A stretch of DNA of 64,000 nucleotides from Brachybacterium halotolerans (lineage in GTDB: Bacteria > Actinomycetota > Actinomycetes > Actinomycetales > Dermabacteraceae), in NCBI RefSeq assembly GCF_016623465.1, contig NZ_JAEDAJ010000001.1, positions 903,154 to 967,153 of the forward strand. Reading direction: 5' to 3'. The translations under genes were made by a program, and so were the position numbers. The notes under the pieces are model-generated. The model was not told the DNA's origin. It was given only the letters and a program-made list of their open reading frames with translations, and searched no databases. How positions within the stretch are numbered: position 1 is the first letter of the stretch; the number at the start of each line of letters is the position of its first letter. Shown in pieces: positions 1-8,474 of this stretch.

Positions 1-140
1 AAGGGACGCGCCTCACCACCCTCCCACCAGGTGCGGCCGCAGGGATGGCCCTCCCAGAAGTCGGCGTCCTCGGCGCCGGAGATGCGGTCGGCGTCCTCGG
101 AGTCGGCGGGGTCCATGGGTGCGTGCGTCGTGTGCGTCAT
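1..140 (-). CDS. Partial hypothetical protein (N-terminus only)
   Basis: Reading leftward from an ATG at 140, the frame stays open to the window edge for about 46 codons, so only the N-terminus is present. A GGAG lies about nine bases before the ATG. The visible peptide starts MTHTTHAPMDPADSEDAD and later contains DFWEGHPCGRTWW. It is acidic at first and then rich in Trp and Gly. I recognise no family from this much. It is divergent from the HNH gene; the 276 bases between them (141-416) hold no gene I can support. Confidence 0.5.
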   Translation of the reverse strand, partial: MTHTTHAPMDPADSEDADRISGAEDADFWEGHPCGRTWWEGGEARP

Positions 141-416
141 GGCCCGAGACTCCCCGCCTCCGTCGGCGACCGCGAGGGGCTGACGAGGAATGTGGACAGC
201 GGAGCGCTGGGGAGGAACGGCTGCCCCGCCCTGCAGAAGAGAGCACGACAGGGCACGACGAAACGCCATCTCCTCGGGGAACACCCAGACGACACGCGGG
301 GGACGAGTGCGCGAAATCGGTTGATTCCGGCACCCCGACGCGCAACGATGCAAGCGTGTCCCGCGGGAATCCACTCGCGCGGGCGCACCGCCGCACGGCG
401 GCAGGAGGTGGCAGCG

Positions 417-953
417 ATGTCCGTGGTGAAGGTCTTCAACAAGGGGTACGACCCGGCGACCGGGATCGGCGAGCTGCTGCACACGACCTCGGTCCGGCAC
501 GCGTTCGGGATGATCCGGCGCGGCGTCGCGGACCCCGTCGAGCTGACTCTGGCCGGCGATGACATCGTCCCCATGGCCCTGGAGCTGACGCGCGAGCTGA
601 GCGGCGCATGGGTCGAGGGCGAGGGCCGCCGCTCCGTCGGCTTCTCCTTCCGTGCCGTCCACGAGCGCGACCACTGGACCTGCGCCTACTGCGGGCGCAG
701 CGTCTCCAAGACGCCACCCTGCTCCGCGCTGCTGGCCACCGTCGACCACATCATGCCGGTCTCCCGCGGCGGCGCCTCGAGCTGGACGAACCTGGTCTCC
801 GCCTGCCGCGAGTGCAACGGGCGCAAGGCCGACCGCACGCCCGAGGAGGCAGGCATGCCCCTGCGCTTCGGACCCTACGATCCCGCCGTCGCCTACCGCG
901 TGGGCGGGCACGTCGAGGTGATCCCCGGGATCCGCGAGGCGCTCGCGGCCTGA
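417..953 (+). CDS. HNH endonuclease family protein
   Basis: A 178-residue protein carrying a C-terminal HNH zinc-finger nuclease fold: CAYC near residues 88-91, VDHIMPVSRGG near 109-119 (the His is the likely general base), an Asn in the SSWTNL segment, and CRECN near 132-136. This is the four-Cys HNH layout found in homing-type and mobile-element nucleases and in many small actinobacterial proteins of unknown target. The first 80 residues are a separate unassigned domain. The ATG at 417 was chosen because GGAGG lies eight bases upstream; the frame is open further 5' but has no ribosome site there. It ends 16 bases from the convergent oxidoreductase gene. No methylase is adjacent, so a restriction role is not supported. 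Confidence 0.85.
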   Translation: MSVVKVFNKGYDPATGIGELLHTTSVRHAFGMIRRGVADPVELTLAGDDIVPMALELTRELSGAWVEGEGRRSVGFSFRAVHERDHWTCAYCGRSVSKTPPCSALLATVDHIMPVSRGGASSWTNLVSACRECNGRKADRTPEEAGMPLRFGPYDPAVAYRVGGHVEVIPGIREALAA

Positions 954-969
954 GGGACGCCTGCGCCGG

Positions 970-2016
970 CTACACCCGCTCGACCGGCTCCACCCGCCCC
1001 GTCCCCGCGCTGCGACGGGCGGCATCGAGCACGGCGAGCACGGCCACGCCCTCGTCGGCCGGCGAGGGGGCGGGTCCGTCGCCCGCGCAGGCGCGCGCGA
1101 ACTGCTCGTAGAAGGCGAAGTAGGCGCCCTGGGCGGAAGCGACCCGCTCCTCTCCCTCCGCGGTGCGGAGCACTCCCGCGTTCTCGGGCATGTCATACCC
1201 CCAGCCCACACGGTCCGCAGCGGGATCCTCACCCGCGAACACCGCCTGCGCCTGGACGTCGGCGCTCGTCACCGCGTACGAGCCCCGTGCACCGTAGGCC
1301 CGCAGGGTCCGCTCCGCGAGATGGTTCAGCTTGCTCGAGGAGACGTACGAGCGCACGCCCGAGGCGTGCTGGAGATCGAGCACGAACGAGGCATCCGTGC
1401 GACCCTCGGGAAGGTCGACGTGATCGAGGTGCGCGTGGACCGCCGCCACCGGCCCCAGCAGCCACATCATCTGGTCCACGAGGTGGGTGCCGAGATCGCG
1501 CAGGAGACCACCGTCCGGGCCGGCCTCGAGCAGGAGCGGCTCGTCGAGGTCGAAGCGGGAGTGCACGCGCCACAGCTCACCCAGCCGCCCGCTATCCAGG
1601 ACACCGCGGAGGGTGCGCAGGTCGGCGTCGAATCGCCGGTTGTGGAAGACAGAGAGCATCACCCCGGCGTCGTCGGCCGCGCGGGCGAGCTCTCTCGCGG
1701 CGGGAGCCGCGGGGGTGAACGGCTTGTCCGCGACCACGTGGACGCCCGCCGCGATCGCCTCCAGGACCAGGTCGCGACGGGTCGCCGGCGGCGTGGTGAT
1801 GGTGACGGCGTCGACACCGGGCGTGAGCGCACCGGAGCCGAGCATCTCCGCCAGGCTCCCGTAGATCGGAGTGCCCGGCAGATCCTCTCGCACCCGGGCA
1901 CGCGTGGTCTCCGCTCGGGCGACCACACCTGCGAGCTCGACTCCGTCTGCCGCCCGGATGAACGGGGCGTGGAAGTACCTGCCGCCGACTCCGTAGCCCA
2001 CCAGTCCCCATCGCAT
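970..2016 (-). CDS. Gfo/Idh/MocA family oxidoreductase
   Basis: A 348-residue NAD(P)-dependent dehydrogenase. The N-terminus (MRWGLVGYGVGGRYFHAPF) is a Rossmann loop, followed by DAVTITTPPATR and HVVADKPFTPAA, the usual EKP-type motif with Asp-Lys-Pro. The C-terminal half matches the GFO_IDH_MocA substrate domain, with GGLLRDLGTHLVDQ as the active-site helix. Members oxidise sugars, inositols or related polyols; the substrate cannot be read here. The start is fixed by AGGAGGGCAT directly before the ATG. It lies downstream of, and in the same direction as, the ROK regulator, but has its own promoter region with a direct repeat (2028-2051), so it may be controlled separately. Confidence 0.9.
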   Translation of the reverse strand: MRWGLVGYGVGGRYFHAPFIRAADGVELAGVVARAETTRARVREDLPGTPIYGSLAEMLGSGALTPGVDAVTITTPPATRRDLVLEAIAAGVHVVADKPFTPAAPAARELARAADDAGVMLSVFHNRRFDADLRTLRGVLDSGRLGELWRVHSRFDLDEPLLLEAGPDGGLLRDLGTHLVDQMMWLLGPVAAVHAHLDHVDLPEGRTDASFVLDLQHASGVRSYVSSSKLNHLAERTLRAYGARGSYAVTSADVQAQAVFAGEDPAADRVGWGYDMPENAGVLRTAEGEERVASAQGAYFAFYEQFARACAGDGPAPSPADEGVAVLAVLDAARRSAGTGRVEPVERV

Positions 2017-2027
2017 ATGCCCTCCTC

Positions 2028-2051
2028 TGTCCGAACAAGTTTGTCCGAACA
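2028..2051 (-). promoter_or_regulatory. Candidate operator: direct repeat TGTCCGAACA x2
   Basis: Two exact copies of TGTCCGAACA (2028-2037 and 2042-2051) spaced 14 bases start to start sit between the ROK gene end and the oxidoreductase start. On the minus strand they follow a TACTAT box (2051-2056), so they would cover the transcription start, as expected for a repressor site. No clear -35 was seen. Which regulator binds is unknown. Confidence 0.5.
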
Positions 2052-2084
2052 TAGTAGGAAGGGCGCGATCGACAGAAGCCTGTC

Positions 2085-3323
2085 TCAGACCGGCGCACCC
2101 GGCGCGAGTCCTCGCGCCTCGCGGTCCGCCCCCGCCGGCAGGAAGTCCAGCGGCTCCTCGCGGATGCGGGAGAGGGCGAACTCGATCGCGCCGCACACGA
2201 TGACGTCCCGGCCGAGCGTGCTCGCGACCAGCTCCGGGAACGGCGGGAAGAAGTCGGCCTCGAGCACGGAGCGCGCATGCCCGAGCACCGGGCCGACCGA
2301 GGGGGCGAAGCCTCCGGCGATCACGATCCTCTCGACGTCCAGCAGGCTCTCCAGCGCCACGGCCACATGTGCGAGGCGATCACCGAGTCGCCGCACGATG
2401 CCCGAGGCCAGGACATCGCCGTCGGCCGCCGCGGCCATCACCTGCTCGGCATCGAGATCCGCAGGGTCGTGCGCGCGCAGCGTCGACGGGGCATCGCTGC
2501 GCGCGAGCTCTCCGACCGCCCAGCGGCGGGCGAGGGCGCCGAGCCCATCGACCGCTCCGGCATCGGGGTCGTCCCCCGCGATGAGGGTCAGGAAGCGCAT
2601 CTCGCCGGCGCCGCCGCGACTGCCCCGCAGCAGGCGGCCGTCGACGATGAGGCCCGCACCGAAGCGCTCTCCCGTGAGCAGAGCGGCCATGTGCGCCCGA
2701 GGGCCGTGGGCATGCTCGGCGATCGCGGCGAGGTTCGCATCGTTCTCGATGACGACGCTGCCTGCGAGGTGATCCTGGAAGCCGGCGTTCATGATGCCCC
2801 AGAAGGCGCCGTCGTCGTCCGGCGAGCGCCCCTCGGCATCGACAGGGGCCGGAATGCCGACGACGGTGAGCAGCAGTGCGTCCTCGCTGCGGCCCGCCTG
2901 CTCGAGGACCTCGTCCACGAGCTCGCGCACGAGAGCGACTCGCCCGTCGCGATCGACCTCGGAGGGGTCCACGTGTCGGCGGCCGCGGCCCAGGACCGCA
3001 CCGCGCAGGTCCGCCGCGATGGCCGCGAAGCCCTGCTCCCCCGCATCCACGCCGACCACCACGCCGGCGTCCTCACGCAGTCGGTAGCGGCGAGCGGGCC
3101 GGCCCCGGGTGGACAGTCCCGCGGCGCGCGAATCGGCGACCTCCTCGAGCCAACCCGCAGCCACGAGGTCCCCGCACACGCCGAGCACCGTGGCCCGCGT
3201 CAGGCCGCTCGCGGACATCGCCTCCGCCGCGGTGAACTCGCCGCTGGCCAGGGCGAACCGCAGCAGCTCGCCACTGTTGATGTGCCGCAGGAGACGCGGT
3301 GATCGAGCGGAGCCTGCGGACAT
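2085..3323 (-). CDS. ROK family transcriptional regulator
   Basis: A 412-residue ROK repressor: an N-terminal winged helix (about residues 10-75, with AAEAMSASGLTRATVLGVCGDLVAAGWL) followed by an actin-like sugar-kinase fold. The ATP-site DAGEQG segment near residue 90 replaces the kinase motif DxGGT, suggesting a pure regulator. GRPARRYRLR marks the wing-to-ROK junction. The usual ROK zinc Cys cluster is not evident. The ATG at 3323 is preferred over upstream in-frame ATGs because the domain begins right after it and the upstream ones overlap the palindromic operator at 3367. It is divergent from the sugar ABC operon, which it probably represses in response to a sugar. Confidence 0.9.
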   Translation of the reverse strand: MSAGSARSPRLLRHINSGELLRFALASGEFTAAEAMSASGLTRATVLGVCGDLVAAGWLEEVADSRAAGLSTRGRPARRYRLREDAGVVVGVDAGEQGFAAIAADLRGAVLGRGRRHVDPSEVDRDGRVALVRELVDEVLEQAGRSEDALLLTVVGIPAPVDAEGRSPDDDGAFWGIMNAGFQDHLAGSVVIENDANLAAIAEHAHGPRAHMAALLTGERFGAGLIVDGRLLRGSRGGAGEMRFLTLIAGDDPDAGAVDGLGALARRWAVGELARSDAPSTLRAHDPADLDAEQVMAAAADGDVLASGIVRRLGDRLAHVAVALESLLDVERIVIAGGFAPSVGPVLGHARSVLEADFFPPFPELVASTLGRDVIVCGAIEFALSRIREEPLDFLPAGADREARGLAPGAPV

Positions 3324-3366
3324 GCCTTGACAGTACCGGAGCACCTCCACATAATTCATGCAGGCC

Positions 3367-3389
3367 GTAAATCTATGTTCTATATTTAC
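3367..3389. promoter_or_regulatory. Palindromic operator between ROK gene and sugar ABC operon
   Basis: GTAAATCTA, five bases, TATATTTAC: nine-base arms with one mismatch, centred at 3378, in an AT-rich patch standing out from the surrounding GC-rich DNA. It lies 44 bases upstream of the ROK start and 66 bases upstream of the binding-protein start, the expected place for the ROK repressor to control both directions. Confidence 0.7.
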
Positions 3390-3454
3390 TGGGTCGACGA
3401 GTGGCGAGCCTGCAGAGAGCGGCTCGCTCACACCATCCCTCGAAGGAGACGCAG

Positions 3455-4738
3455 ATGTCCCCCTCCTCCCCACCCCGCTCGCCGCTGAGCCGTCGCGGAC
3501 TGCTGGCCGCCGGCGGCCTGCTCGCCGCCGCGGGCCTCGCCGGATGCGGCGGGAACGGCGGATCAGGCGGGTCCAGCGGATCCGTGATCTTCTACCAGTC
3601 CAAGCGCGAGGCCATCCAGTACTTCGACGACCTCCTGGGGACGTTCCGCAAGGAGCACCAGGACATCAGCGTGGTCCATGACATCGCCACGAACCTCTCG
3701 GCGAGCTTCGTGCGCAAGAACCCGCCGGACATCGCCTGCCAGAACTACAACCTCGAGATGGCGCGGTTCATGGAGCGCGGCGCCCTCTCCGACCTCGCGG
3801 ACATGCCGGAGGCCGTGCTGATCAGGGACGACGTCCAGGAGCTCGTGAACTGGTACCCCGGCTACGAGGGCCGCACCTCGGTGATCCCGTTCTCCGTCGC
3901 GGGCGCCGCGGTGATCTACAACCGCCGCATCTTCGAGGAGCAGCACCTCGAGATCCCCACCACCTGGGACGAGTTCACCGAGGTCTGCGAGAAGCTCCAG
4001 AAGGCCGACATCACCCCGATCTACGGCACCTTCGGGGACCCGTGGACCGTCAGCCAGGGCCTGTTCGACTACACCATCGGCGGGATGATGGACGTGCGCG
4101 GCTTCTTCCAGCGCGTGAACGAGCTGGGCGAGGACGTCGGCCCCGACTCCGACACCTCCTTCCAGAAGGACATGCTGAAGCCCATCGAGCGGATGCTCGT
4201 CCTCAAGAAGTACCACCAGGACGATGCGGCCTCCCGCTTCTACGGCGACGGCAACACGGCCATGGGCAACGGCGAGGCCGCGATGCTCCTGCAGGGGCCG
4301 TGGGCGCTCGCCGAGATCGAGAAGGCAGGCAGCACGGAGGATCTCTCCTGCTTCCCGCTGCCCGTGACCGACGATCCCGCCGACCTCAAGATCCGCGTGA
4401 ACATCGACCTCTCGCTGTGGATCCCCGAGGGTGCGGACCGCAAGGACGAAGCGCGCGAGCTCCTCTCGTTCCTGATGACGCCCGAGGTCATGGACCCCTA
4501 CAACAAGGCGCTGCTGGCGATGGGCACCACCAAGGACGCCCCGCCCGCGAAGGACCCCCGGATCGCGCCGATGCAGAAGTACTACGACGACGCCGCCTTC
4601 TACCAGGGCGCCTCGCAGTTCATCCCCACCACGATCCCCTTCACGAACTATCTGCAGTCGATCCTGTTCGGCGCGGACCCGAAGACGATCCTCGCGAAGG
4701 TCGACAACGACTTCGCGAGCCTCGCCTACCGCTCCTGA
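3455..4738 (+). CDS. Carbohydrate ABC transporter substrate-binding lipoprotein
   Basis: A 427-residue extracellular solute-binding protein (family 1, MalE/UgpB-like). The N-terminus has a twin-arginine-like SRRGLLAAGG followed by a hydrophobic stretch and lipobox LAGC at about residue 29, so it should be a lipid-anchored exported receptor. Downstream motifs such as GAAVIYNRRIFEE, PTTWDEFTEVCEKL, MGNGEAAMLLQGPWA and PFTNY are typical of sugar-binding proteins. GAAGGAGA lies six bases before the ATG; an upstream in-frame ATG at 3401 would disrupt the signal peptide. First gene of the ABC operon, 32 bases ahead of the first permease. No ATPase subunit is encoded nearby, so a shared MsiK-type ATPase is probable. 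Confidence 0.93.
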   Translation: MSPSSPPRSPLSRRGLLAAGGLLAAAGLAGCGGNGGSGGSSGSVIFYQSKREAIQYFDDLLGTFRKEHQDISVVHDIATNLSASFVRKNPPDIACQNYNLEMARFMERGALSDLADMPEAVLIRDDVQELVNWYPGYEGRTSVIPFSVAGAAVIYNRRIFEEQHLEIPTTWDEFTEVCEKLQKADITPIYGTFGDPWTVSQGLFDYTIGGMMDVRGFFQRVNELGEDVGPDSDTSFQKDMLKPIERMLVLKKYHQDDAASRFYGDGNTAMGNGEAAMLLQGPWALAEIEKAGSTEDLSCFPLPVTDDPADLKIRVNIDLSLWIPEGADRKDEARELLSFLMTPEVMDPYNKALLAMGTTKDAPPAKDPRIAPMQKYYDDAAFYQGASQFIPTTIPFTNYLQSILFGADPKTILAKVDNDFASLAYRS

Positions 4739-4770
4739 CCCCTCCCCTCGACACGCAAGGACACCGCACC

Positions 4771-5730
4771 ATGTCAACGACGACATCCACCGTCGCCGAC
4801 CCCTCCACGGGGTCCGCCGACACCACGCGGAAGCGCGGGGCCCGCAGGGACAGCCGCAGCCGAAGCACCCGCCGCGTCGATCCCGTCTACTACCTGTTCC
4901 TCTTCCCGGCGCTCGCGATCTTCACCCTCGCGATCACCCTGCCGGCCGTGCTCGGCTTCGCCTACTCCTTCACGAACTCGATCGGGTTCGGCGACTGGGA
5001 GTTCATCGGCCTGCGCAACTACGTGGCGATGTTCCGCGACCAGGGCATCGTCTCGGCCTACCTGTTCACGCTCGGATTCGCGCTGGTCACCGTGGTCGTC
5101 GTGAACGTGCTCGCGTTCATCCTCGCCCTGGGCCTGACCTCGCGGATCCGCCTGCAGGCGGCGTTGCGCACGGTGTTCGTGCTGCCGATGGTGATCTCCG
5201 GGATCATCATCGCCTTCGTCTTCAAGTTCCTGTTCTCCACGACGCTGCCCAGCATCGGCTCGGCGTTGGGCATCGAGTCGCTGTCCAGCTCGATCCTCGC
5301 GGACGAGTCGCTGGCCTGGATCGCGATCGTCGTCGTCACCGCCTGGTCGACGATCCCCTCGACGATGCTCATCTACATCGCGGGCCTGGTGACGATCCCC
5401 GACGAGGTCTACGAGGCCGCGTCGATCGACGGCGCCGGGCCCGCGAAGCGGCTGTGGAACATCACCCTGCCGCTGGTCTCCGGGTTCATCGTCATCAACA
5501 CGATCCTGGGCTTCAAGAACTACCTCAACGCCTACGACATCGTCGTGGGCCTCACCGACGGAGGCCCCGGCACCGCGACCCGCACGGTCGCCATGTCGAT
5601 CTTCAAGGGCTTCACCGGCGGCGACTACGGCTACCAGATGGCCAACGCCTTCGTCTTCTTCCTCATCAGCATCGTCATCGCGGTCATCCAGCTGAGCATC
5701 ACCCGCGGGAAAGCGAGCTTCGGAGCATGA
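4771..5730 (+). CDS. Sugar ABC transporter permease (MalF-type)
   Basis: A 319-residue inner-membrane permease. A basic, Ser/Thr-rich N-terminal tail of about 35 residues precedes six predicted membrane segments beginning at YYLFLFPALAIFTLAITLPAV. The EAA-type loop that contacts the ATPase is EVYEAASIDGAGPAKRLWNITLP at roughly residues 212-234, and the C-terminus is FVFFLISIVIAVIQL. The ATG at 4771 follows a weak CAAGGACACC. It overlaps the next permease by four bases (ATGA), so the two should be translationally coupled and form the heterodimeric channel. Confidence 0.93.
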   Translation: MSTTTSTVADPSTGSADTTRKRGARRDSRSRSTRRVDPVYYLFLFPALAIFTLAITLPAVLGFAYSFTNSIGFGDWEFIGLRNYVAMFRDQGIVSAYLFTLGFALVTVVVVNVLAFILALGLTSRIRLQAALRTVFVLPMVISGIIIAFVFKFLFSTTLPSIGSALGIESLSSSILADESLAWIAIVVVTAWSTIPSTMLIYIAGLVTIPDEVYEAASIDGAGPAKRLWNITLPLVSGFIVINTILGFKNYLNAYDIVVGLTDGGPGTATRTVAMSIFKGFTGGDYGYQMANAFVFFLISIVIAVIQLSITRGKASFGA

Positions 5731-6632
5731 GCACCATCGCCACCACCCCTGCCTCCGCGACCCCGGGCGCCGCGTCCGGTTCGTCCGACGGGAGGCGCCC
5801 GACGGCCCGCTCGCGCGAGCGCTTCAACTGGCCCGCGACCCTCGTCCTCCTCGTGTGCTCGCTCGCGGTGCTGGTGCCGCTGCTGGTCACGATCAACATG
5901 TCCCTGAAGTCCGACGCGCAGGCGGTGGAGGGCGAGGCCTTCGCCCTCCCCGCGCCGCTGACCTTCCAGGCGTTCGTGGACGCCTGGCAGCTCACGAACT
6001 TCCCGCGCGCCCTCGCGGTCTCCGGCTTCGTCACCCTGCTCGCGGTGGCCGGGGAGATCGTGATCTCCTCCCTCGCCGCCTACGCGATCGTGCGCAACTG
6101 GGATCGCCGGCTCTTCCGCTGGTCCTTCTTCTACCTGCTCGCGGCGATGTTCATCCCGTTCCCCGTGGTCGCCCTGCCGCAGGTGCAGCTCACCGGCATC
6201 ATCCACCTGGACACGCCGCTGGGCGTGGCGATCCTGCACATCGTGTTCGCCCTCGCCTTCAACACCATGCTGTTCACGGCGTTCCTGCGGGCGATCCCGA
6301 TCTCGCTCGAGGAGTCGATGCGCGTGGACGGGGCGACGACCTGGCAGGTCTACTGGCGTCTGATCTTCCCGCTGCTGGGTCCGATGGCCGCGACCGTGGG
6401 CATCTTCGCCTTCCTGGGCTCGTGGAACGACTTCATGATGCCGAGCCTGATCATCTCGGACCCGACCCTGCAGACGCTGCCGGTGCTGCAGAACATGTTC
6501 CAGACCCAGTTCAACAACAGCTACAACATCGCCTTCGCCAGCTACCTCATGGCCATGGCCCCGGCGATCATCGTCTACCTGCTCGCGCAGCGCTGGGTGA
6601 TCTCCGGACTCACCCAGGGCGCCGTGAAGTGA
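5727..6632 (+). CDS. Sugar ABC transporter permease (MalG-type)
   Basis: A 301-residue partner permease with six membrane helices starting at LVLLVCSLAVLVPLLVTINMSLK and an EAA loop SLEESMRVDGATTWQVYWRLIFPLL around residues 193-217. This is the standard second permease of CUT1 sugar importers. Its ATG overlaps the preceding stop (ATGA), giving a binding protein-permease-permease order. Twenty-five bases separate it from the GH13 enzyme that presumably cleaves the imported oligosaccharide. Confidence 0.93.
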   Translation: MSTIATTPASATPGAASGSSDGRRPTARSRERFNWPATLVLLVCSLAVLVPLLVTINMSLKSDAQAVEGEAFALPAPLTFQAFVDAWQLTNFPRALAVSGFVTLLAVAGEIVISSLAAYAIVRNWDRRLFRWSFFYLLAAMFIPFPVVALPQVQLTGIIHLDTPLGVAILHIVFALAFNTMLFTAFLRAIPISLEESMRVDGATTWQVYWRLIFPLLGPMAATVGIFAFLGSWNDFMMPSLIISDPTLQTLPVLQNMFQTQFNNSYNIAFASYLMAMAPAIIVYLLAQRWVISGLTQGAVK

Positions 6633-6657
6633 CCGCTCCCCCGACCCGAAGGACCCC

Positions 6658-8439
6658 ATGACCTCCCAGTCCGCAACCGACATCCGACCCCTCGACGAGT
6701 CCGCCGAGCTGCTCGTCGACGACCCGACCTGGTGGCGGCAGGCGGCCGTCTACCAGATCTACCCGCGCTCCTTCGCGGACGCCAGCGGCGACGGCATCGG
6801 CGACCTGCGGGGCATCACCTCTCGCGTCCCCTACCTGCGGGACCTCGGGGTGGACGCCGTGTGGCTCAGCCCCTTCTACCCCTCGGCCCTGGCCGACGGC
6901 GGCTACGACGTGGACGACTACCGCGACGTCGACCCGAGGATCGGCACGCTCGAGGACTTCGACGAGCTCTCGGCGGCCCTGCACGCGGCCGGCCTGCGGC
7001 TGATCGTGGACCTCGTCCCCAACCACACCGGCAGCGGCCACGCCTGGTTCCAGGAGGCCCTCGCCGCGGGCCGCGGCTCCCGTGCGCGCGAGCGCTACAT
7101 CTTCCGCGAGGGGCGGGGCGAGCACGGCGAGCTGCCCCCGGCCGACTGGGAGTCGATCTTCGGCGGGCCCGCGTGGACCCGGGTCGAGGACGGCCAGTGG
7201 TACCTGCACCTGTTCGCGACCGAGCAGCCCGACCTGAACTGGGCGGACCGCGAGGTGCGCGAGGACTTCCTGACCACGCTGCGGTTCTGGTCCGACCGCG
7301 GGGTCGACGGCTTCCGGGTCGACGTCGCCCACGCGCTCGCCAAGGACCTCGGCGAGGACCTGCCGAGCGCCGCCGAGCTCGAGGCGATGCCCCAGGACGG
7401 CGACCACCCGCTGTGGGACCGCGACGAGGTCCACGAGATCTACGCCGAGTGGCGGCGCGTGTTCGAGGAGTACTCCCCGCCGCGCACCGCGGTCGCGGAG
7501 GCCTGGGTGGGATCGGCCGAGCGCCGCGCCCGCTACGCGAGCCCGCAGGGCCTGGGCCAGGCGTTCAACTTCGACCTGCTCGAGGCCGATTTCGACGCGG
7601 CGGACTACCGCCGCATCGTCACCGAGAACCTCGCCCAGTCCGCGCGCACGGGCTCGTCGAGCACCTGGGTGTTCTCCAACCATGACGTGGTGCGCCACGC
7701 GACCCGCTACGGCCTGCCGCCGCGCGCCGGCCGGCCCGGCAAGCAGGGCGCCGACTGGGTCGCCGCGGGCGGGCCCGACGACGGCATCGACCGCGAGCTG
7801 GGTCTGCGGCGCGCCCGCGCGGCGACCCTGTTCGAGCTGGCTCTGCCCGGCAGCGCCTACCTGTACCAGGGCGAGGAACTGGGGCTGCACGAGGTGGCCG
7901 AGATCCCCGACGAGCAGCGACAGGACCCCGCGTTCCTGCGCACCACTCCCGAGACCCGCAGCGCCGACGGCCTGGGCCGCGACGGCTGCCGCGTCCCCCT
8001 GCCCTGGACCCGCGGCGGTGCATCGTTCGGCTTCGGCGAGGGCGGCGCGCACCTCCCCCAGCCGTCGTGGTTCGCGGACTTCTCCGTCGAGGCGGAGTCC
8101 GAGGATCCGACGTCGACCCTCGAGATGTACCGGCGGGCGCTGCACCTGCGCCGCGAGCTGCAGGGCGCGGAGACGCTCACCTGGGACGATGTGCTCGCAG
8201 GTGGCGAGGTGCCCGCAGGCGGCGACGTGCTCTCAGGCGGCGATGCGCTCTCAGGTGGCGACGTGCTCGTGTTCGAGCGCGAGGGCGGCTGGGTCTGCGC
8301 GACGAACTTCGGCGACGCCGAGGTCCCGCTGCCCTCGGGCGAGGTGCTCGTGGCGAGCGGGGAGCTCGGGGGCGCCGATGATGCGGCCGACGCGGCGCGC
8401 ACGCTGCCGGGCGCGACCACGGTGTGGCTGCGACGGTGA
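6658..8439 (+). CDS. GH13 alpha-glucosidase / oligo-1,6-glucosidase-like
   Basis: A 593-residue cytoplasmic GH13 enzyme without a signal peptide. QIYPRSFADASGDGIGDLRGI is region I of the oligo-1,6-glucosidase/alpha-glucosidase branch, DLVPNHT follows, GFRVDVAHAL carries the nucleophile Asp near residue 221, AVAEAWVG the acid/base Glu near 281, and FSNHD the third carboxylate near 342. It likely hydrolyses glucosidic bonds in sugars imported by the adjacent ABC system. Oddity: near residues 512-537 the C-terminal beta domain contains about four tandem six-residue units of the type GGDVLS, encoded by 18-base repeats, that look like a recent expansion. It is followed by a convergent unknown gene with a hairpin between them. 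Confidence 0.92.
   Translation: MTSQSATDIRPLDESAELLVDDPTWWRQAAVYQIYPRSFADASGDGIGDLRGITSRVPYLRDLGVDAVWLSPFYPSALADGGYDVDDYRDVDPRIGTLEDFDELSAALHAAGLRLIVDLVPNHTGSGHAWFQEALAAGRGSRARERYIFREGRGEHGELPPADWESIFGGPAWTRVEDGQWYLHLFATEQPDLNWADREVREDFLTTLRFWSDRGVDGFRVDVAHALAKDLGEDLPSAAELEAMPQDGDHPLWDRDEVHEIYAEWRRVFEEYSPPRTAVAEAWVGSAERRARYASPQGLGQAFNFDLLEADFDAADYRRIVTENLAQSARTGSSSTWVFSNHDVVRHATRYGLPPRAGRPGKQGADWVAAGGPDDGIDRELGLRRARAATLFELALPGSAYLYQGEELGLHEVAEIPDEQRQDPAFLRTTPETRSADGLGRDGCRVPLPWTRGGASFGFGEGGAHLPQPSWFADFSVEAESEDPTSTLEMYRRALHLRRELQGAETLTWDDVLAGGEVPAGGDVLSGGDALSGGDVLVFEREGGWVCATNFGDAEVPLPSGEVLVASGELGGADDAADAARTLPGATTVWLRR
8191..8269 (+). repeat. In-frame 18-bp tandem repeat inside the GH13 gene
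   Basis: About four imperfect copies of an 18-base unit encode GGEVPA, GGDVLS, GGDALS, GGDVLV. Because the unit is a multiple of three the frame survives. It lies in the C-terminal domain, away from the catalytic residues. Confidence 0.75.
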
Positions 8440-8450
8440 GCTGAGCGCGG

Positions 8451-8474
8451 CGCGGGACCTCACGGGGTCCCGCG
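8451..8474. terminator. Hairpin between convergent GH13 and unknown gene
   Basis: CGCGGGACC, six bases, GGTCCCGCG: perfect nine-base arms starting 12 bases after the GH13 stop and overlapping the last codons of the opposing gene. No U-tract, as is common in high-GC actinobacteria. It could serve both strands. Confidence 0.6.
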
